A stretch of 10,806 nt of DNA from an uncultured Aliarcobacter sp. (GTDB taxonomy: Bacteria; Campylobacterota; Campylobacteria; Campylobacterales; Arcobacteraceae): contig CANRCH010000049.1 of the NCBI GenBank assembly GCA_947629065.1, positions 1 to 10,806 of the forward strand, read 5' to 3'. Both the position numbers and the translations under genes were made by a program. Each line of letters begins with the position of its first letter. Position 1 is the first letter of the stretch. Below are positions 7,823 through 10,806 of the stretch, in pieces. Under the pieces are notes generated by a model that worked only from the letters and a program-made list of their open reading frames with translations, had not been told where the DNA came from and did not search any database.

Positions 7823-9255
7823 ATAGTTCCTTTTTTGATTAAAGATTGAATCTCTTCAATTACAGATGTAACTGTATGTGCAGGATTATCTTTGTTCATT
7901 TTTGATACAAGTTTTTGTCTAATTCCATCACAATTTATATAAGTTCCACTTTTTTCATAGAATGATGCAAGAGGAAGTGCTATATTTGAACTTCCAATAG
8001 TTAAATTGTGATTTGCAAACATTGAAATTACGTTTTTATTTTCAAGTAATTTTAGGTTTTCATCAAAATAGTTATTATCTATAATAATAACAGTTTTTGC
8101 TTCATTTAATGAAGCTTCAAAAAACTCTTTTGATTCATCAATTCCAAGCTCTTTAAATGATGCTCTATTTGCTGTTCTATCAGATTTTTTTAGCCAATCA
8201 TCAGCAAAATTTTCATCATAAGTGTTTGGAGAGTATCCTGAAAGTTTTAGATTTAGTTTTTGTGCAAAAGCTTTTACATTGCTTAACTCTTCAAAAGATA
8301 GGTTAGCTCCAACAAGAACTAAACTATTATTTGAACTATTAAGCTCTTTAAAGATATTAATAATGGCTTCACTACTATCTACTTCATTACTATTTAATAA
8401 AGCCTTCTCAAATCTATTTTCTTCATTATTGTGATAAGATAATCTTCCCTCATCACACATAAACCATCCATTTACAGCTTTGTTTATTCTAGGTCTAAAT
8501 CTATAAATTATATCATCTTTATATTTCTCTTTTCTGTGATCTACATTTATATTACACCCTTTTGAACAGCCATTACAAATAGCTTCAAAGCTCTCTAAAA
8601 ACCAAACTCTTTGTTTAAATCTAAAATCTTTGCTTGTTAATGCACCAACAGGACATAAATCAACAACATTCATAGCATAAGGATTATCTAAAGGACGTCC
8701 AGGAAAAGTTCCAATAACAGAGTGATCAGTTCTATCAATAACACCTAGTTCACCTGTTTTTGTAATATCTTTACAAAATCTTACACATCTAAGACAAAGA
8801 ACACATCTTTCTTGATCTAGCATTACATTTGAACCTAAATCAACTCTTTTTCTAGCAGTTAATTTATCTTCAACATTTACTCTTGATGTGTAAAAACCAG
8901 ATTCCATATAGTAATCTTGTAATTTACACTCACCAGCTTGGTCACAAGTAGGACAATCTATTGGGTGATGAATTAGTTCAAGTTCAAGAATATCTCTTCG
9001 AACTTTTTCTATTTTTTCACCTTTTGTTCGTACAATCATCCCATCTTTGATGGGTGTATCACAGGCGATTTGTGGTCTTTTTTGACCATCAATATCAACC
9101 ATACACATTCTACAATTTCCATCTTTTCCCAATGCTTGGTGATAGCAAAAATGGGGAATATGGATATTTTCATCTATTAATTTATCAATTAACAAGCTAC
9201 CTTTTGCAGCTTGAAATTGAATACCATTAATTGTAATACTAACTTGTTCAGACAT
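7819..9255 (-). CDS. nuoG: NADH-quinone oxidoreductase subunit G, compact form (multi-cluster Fe-S subunit)
   Basis: NuoG carries electrons through the peripheral arm. The ligand sets are all present: a [2Fe-2S] site at Cys37, Cys48, Cys51, Cys65 (N1b); His97-x3-Cys101-x2-Cys104-x5-Cys110 (N5); Cys151, Cys154, Cys157 and Cys201 (N4); and Cys227-x2-Cys230-x3-Cys234-x32-Cys267 (N7), at the start of the molybdopterin-oxidoreductase-like domain. The protein is only 478 residues, against about 900 in E. coli. The large vestigial molybdopterin domain is reduced to roughly 200 residues (about 280-478), which keep a family-like end, LPLASFYEKSGTYINCDG (427-444). The stop overlaps the nuoH start, and no cysteine motif is interrupted, so a compact gene is more likely than a broken one. 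The ATG is preceded by AAGGGGAT (9271-9264), 27 nt after the gltA stop. Confidence 0.94.
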   Translation of the reverse strand: MSEQVSITINGIQFQAAKGSLLIDKLIDENIHIPHFCYHQALGKDGNCRMCMVDIDGQKRPQIACDTPIKDGMIVRTKGEKIEKVRRDILELELIHHPIDCPTCDQAGECKLQDYYMESGFYTSRVNVEDKLTARKRVDLGSNVMLDQERCVLCLRCVRFCKDITKTGELGVIDRTDHSVIGTFPGRPLDNPYAMNVVDLCPVGALTSKDFRFKQRVWFLESFEAICNGCSKGCNINVDHRKEKYKDDIIYRFRPRINKAVNGWFMCDEGRLSYHNNEENRFEKALLNSNEVDSSEAIINIFKELNSSNNSLVLVGANLSFEELSNVKAFAQKLNLKLSGYSPNTYDENFADDWLKKSDRTANRASFKELGIDESKEFFEASLNEAKTVIIIDNNYFDENLKLLENKNVISMFANHNLTIGSSNIALPLASFYEKSGTYINCDGIRQKLVSKMNKDNPAHTVTSVIEEIQSLIKKGTI

Positions 9256-9282
9256 ATTTCATATCCCCTTTTTAATTCTTTC

Positions 9283-10569
9283 TTATTTACCTGTATATAA
9301 TTGTCTAGGTCTAGCAATTTTTGCTTTTGGATCTCTTTTTAATTCAGCCCATTGTGCAATCCATCCTGGAGTTCTCCCAATAACAAAGATTGGTGTAAAC
9401 ATCTCAACTGGAATTTTAAGTGCTGTTAAAATTACTCCTGAGTAGAAGTCAATATTTGGATATAATCCTCTTTCTTTGAAATAATCATCTTTAAGTGCTG
9501 CTTCTTCAACAGCTTGTGCAATATCTAAAAGTTTAGAATCAAGATTTAATTTTTCTCTTAATTGGTCTTGTAAACCTTTTAGAGTTTCAGCTCTTGGATC
9601 TCTGTTTTTGTAAACTCTGTGTCCGAATCCCATTAATCTAAATGGATCATTTCTATCTTTTGCTTTTGCAATATAAGAATCTACATTTTTAACATCACCA
9701 ATCATTCTTAATTGATCCATAACTTTTTCGTTTGCTCCACCGTGTGCTGAACCCCAAAGTGCAGAGATTCCAGATGCAATTGCAACATAAGGGTGTGCTT
9801 CTGTTGAACCAACATTTCTAACAGTTGTTGTAGATGCATTTTGTTCGTGATCTGCGTGAAGAGTTAAAATTGCATCAAGTGCATCAACTTCAATTTGACT
9901 AATTTCTTGATTTTTATTATCTCCAAGATATTTTAGTCTTCCACCTGGATATGCTCTTAACATATATAAGAAGTTTTCAGTGAAATATCTGTTGATATCT
10001 GGATAAATTAGCGGTGTTCCAATAGAGTTTCTATATGCCATAGCTGCAATTGTAGGCATTTTTGCTAAAATTCTATTTTGCATAGTAATAAACTCATCTT
10101 CATCATCTAAATGTAGGTGATCTTTATAAAATGCTGAAAGTGCCATTGTTGCAGATCCCATTGTTGCCATTGGGTGTGCTCTATCTGGTAATGCATCAAA
10201 TAGTCTAATAATTCCTTCATCAACAAATGATCTATGTCTAATCTCTAAATCTAGGTTTTTTGACTCTTCAGCATTTGGTAGTCTTCCATTCATAAGTAGG
10301 TATGAAACATCTAAGAAAGAGTGTTTACCAGCTAAATCAGCAATATCATAACCTCTGTATCTAAGTTCTGAGTTTTCACCATCAATAAATGTTATTTTTG
10401 ATTCACAAGATGCAGTTGAAGTATATCCAGGGTCAAAAGTAAACATTCCTGAATCTTTATAAAAACTTGAAATATCTACAACGCTAGGTCCTCTTGTACC
10501 ATCTACGATATTATATTCATAAGTTTTACCATTTCTATTGTCTGTAAATGTCATTGTATTTTTTGCCAT
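9283..10569 (-). CDS. gltA: Citrate synthase, type II
   Basis: Condenses oxaloacetate and acetyl-CoA to citrate, the entry step of the TCA cycle, in the cytoplasm. The 428 residues match E. coli GltA (427) and collinear motifs are easily recognised: LHADHEQNAS (237-246), SAHGGANE (274-281), GFGHRVYKNRDPRAE (314-328) and NIDFYSGV (372-379). The catalytic triad is His276, His317 and Asp374, corresponding to E. coli His264, His305 and Asp362. The N-terminal 50-60 residue domain typical of Gram-negative hexameric enzymes is present; such enzymes are often inhibited by NADH, but inhibition here is not shown. The ATG has AAAGGAT upstream and lies 16 nt after the nuoF stop. No promoter or terminator fits in the flanking gaps of 16 and 27 nt, so it is probably transcribed with the nuo genes around it. 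Confidence 0.98.
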   Translation of the reverse strand: MAKNTMTFTDNRNGKTYEYNIVDGTRGPSVVDISSFYKDSGMFTFDPGYTSTASCESKITFIDGENSELRYRGYDIADLAGKHSFLDVSYLLMNGRLPNAEESKNLDLEIRHRSFVDEGIIRLFDALPDRAHPMATMGSATMALSAFYKDHLHLDDEDEFITMQNRILAKMPTIAAMAYRNSIGTPLIYPDINRYFTENFLYMLRAYPGGRLKYLGDNKNQEISQIEVDALDAILTLHADHEQNASTTTVRNVGSTEAHPYVAIASGISALWGSAHGGANEKVMDQLRMIGDVKNVDSYIAKAKDRNDPFRLMGFGHRVYKNRDPRAETLKGLQDQLREKLNLDSKLLDIAQAVEEAALKDDYFKERGLYPNIDFYSGVILTALKIPVEMFTPIFVIGRTPGWIAQWAELKRDPKAKIARPRQLYTGK

Positions 10570-10585
10570 TTTAAATCCTTTTGTA

Positions 10586-10806
10586 TTAATTTTTTAAATA
10601 AGTTTCAAATTCATGTGGAAATTTTTGCACGATACTTGCAATAATATCCTTAACTGCTGGTGCAAAAACACATACAGTTTTTCCATTCATAGTGTCACAA
10701 ACATCTAAAATTGTTTGTAAGTCGTTCTTCTTTGCTTCTTTTTTTATAACTTTTTCTAATATTTTATCAATCCAACCACATCCCTCTCTACAAGGTGTAC
10801 ATTGAC
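10586..10806 (-). CDS. nuoF: NADH-quinone oxidoreductase subunit F, C-terminal end (runs off the right edge)
   Basis: Only the last 72 codons and the TAA (10588-10586) are in the window. NuoF (51-kDa/Nqo1) binds NADH and FMN and holds [4Fe-4S] cluster N3. The visible part starts QCTPCREGCGW, the conserved CxxCxxCREG block of cluster N3 with its first cysteine just beyond the edge. About 40 residues later comes CDTMNGKTVCVFAPA, whose second Cys is the fourth N3 ligand. The end, FPHEFETYLKN, matches the usual F-x-HEFE-x-Y finish of the family. This shows a complex I with a real NADH-oxidising module, unlike the NuoE/F-less form of Helicobacter and Campylobacter. A related NADP- or formate-linked flavoprotein shares this C-terminal block, but the neighbouring nuoG supports NuoF. 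Confidence 0.9.
   Translation of the reverse strand, partial: QCTPCREGCGWIDKILEKVIKKEAKKNDLQTILDVCDTMNGKTVCVFAPAVKDIIASIVQKFPHEFETYLKN

Noticed and set aside
8222..8434. Plus-strand open frame of 70 codons inside nuoG
   Set aside because: It is antisense to the C-terminal part of nuoG, with no ribosome binding site or recognisable domain.
7819..9255. nuoG as a pseudogene truncated by a frameshift
   Set aside because: The frame runs without interruption to a family-like C-terminal motif, and its stop overlaps the nuoH start as at other junctions of this operon. No remnant of the missing domain is seen in other frames.
1..10806. Mobile element, phage, CRISPR array, defence system or RNA gene
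   Set aside because: No direct-repeat arrays, transposase or integrase-like proteins, or tRNA/rRNA-like segments were found. Noncoding DNA totals only about 240 bases, nearly all in the 127-312 spacer.

Overview
The window is AT-rich, ordinary core-genome sequence. It most likely comes from a Campylobacterota (epsilonproteobacterial) chromosome and looks Arcobacter-like. The start of the FrdC-type protein at the left edge resembles Wolinella succinogenes FrdC as I remember it, and the genes use A/T-ending codons and tight overlaps. The NuoF end at the right edge is of the true NADH-binding type, which argues against Helicobacter or Campylobacter, whose complex I lacks NuoE/NuoF. The genus is an inference; no database search was possible.

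Every supported gene is on the minus strand, so the transcript runs from the right edge to the left. In that order: the last 72 codons of nuoF (10586-10806), gltA citrate synthase (9283-10569), nuoG (7819-9255), nuoH (6545-7822), nuoI (6043-6543), nuoJ (5522-6043), nuoK (5205-5519), nuoL (3319-5208), nuoM (1836-3317) and nuoN (313-1839). A 186-bp spacer (127-312) with two inverted repeats and a candidate promoter follows. The first 42 codons of a fumarate reductase/succinate dehydrogenase cytochrome b subunit (frdC, 1-126) end the window.

The nuo genes encode most of respiratory complex I: part of the NADH-oxidising module (NuoF, NuoG), the connecting Fe-S subunit (NuoI), the quinone-site membrane subunit (NuoH) and the proton-pumping membrane arm (NuoJ, K, L, M, N). 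The expected cluster ligands and charged residues of the proton channels are present. Genes from nuoG to nuoN overlap or lie 1-2 nt apart, so one translationally coupled operon is likely. Citrate synthase, which feeds the TCA cycle that makes NADH, sits inside the operon. A menaquinone-linked fumarate/succinate enzyme begins just downstream, so the locus joins carbon entry, NADH oxidation and quinol chemistry.

I found no undescribed system. The points worth a second look are gltA inside the nuo operon, a NuoG about half the usual length that keeps all its Fe-S ligands, a NuoH with about 90 extra residues forming two probable extra membrane helices, and the dyad-symmetric spacer after nuoN. 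There are no mobile elements, CRISPR arrays, tRNA or rRNA genes visible.
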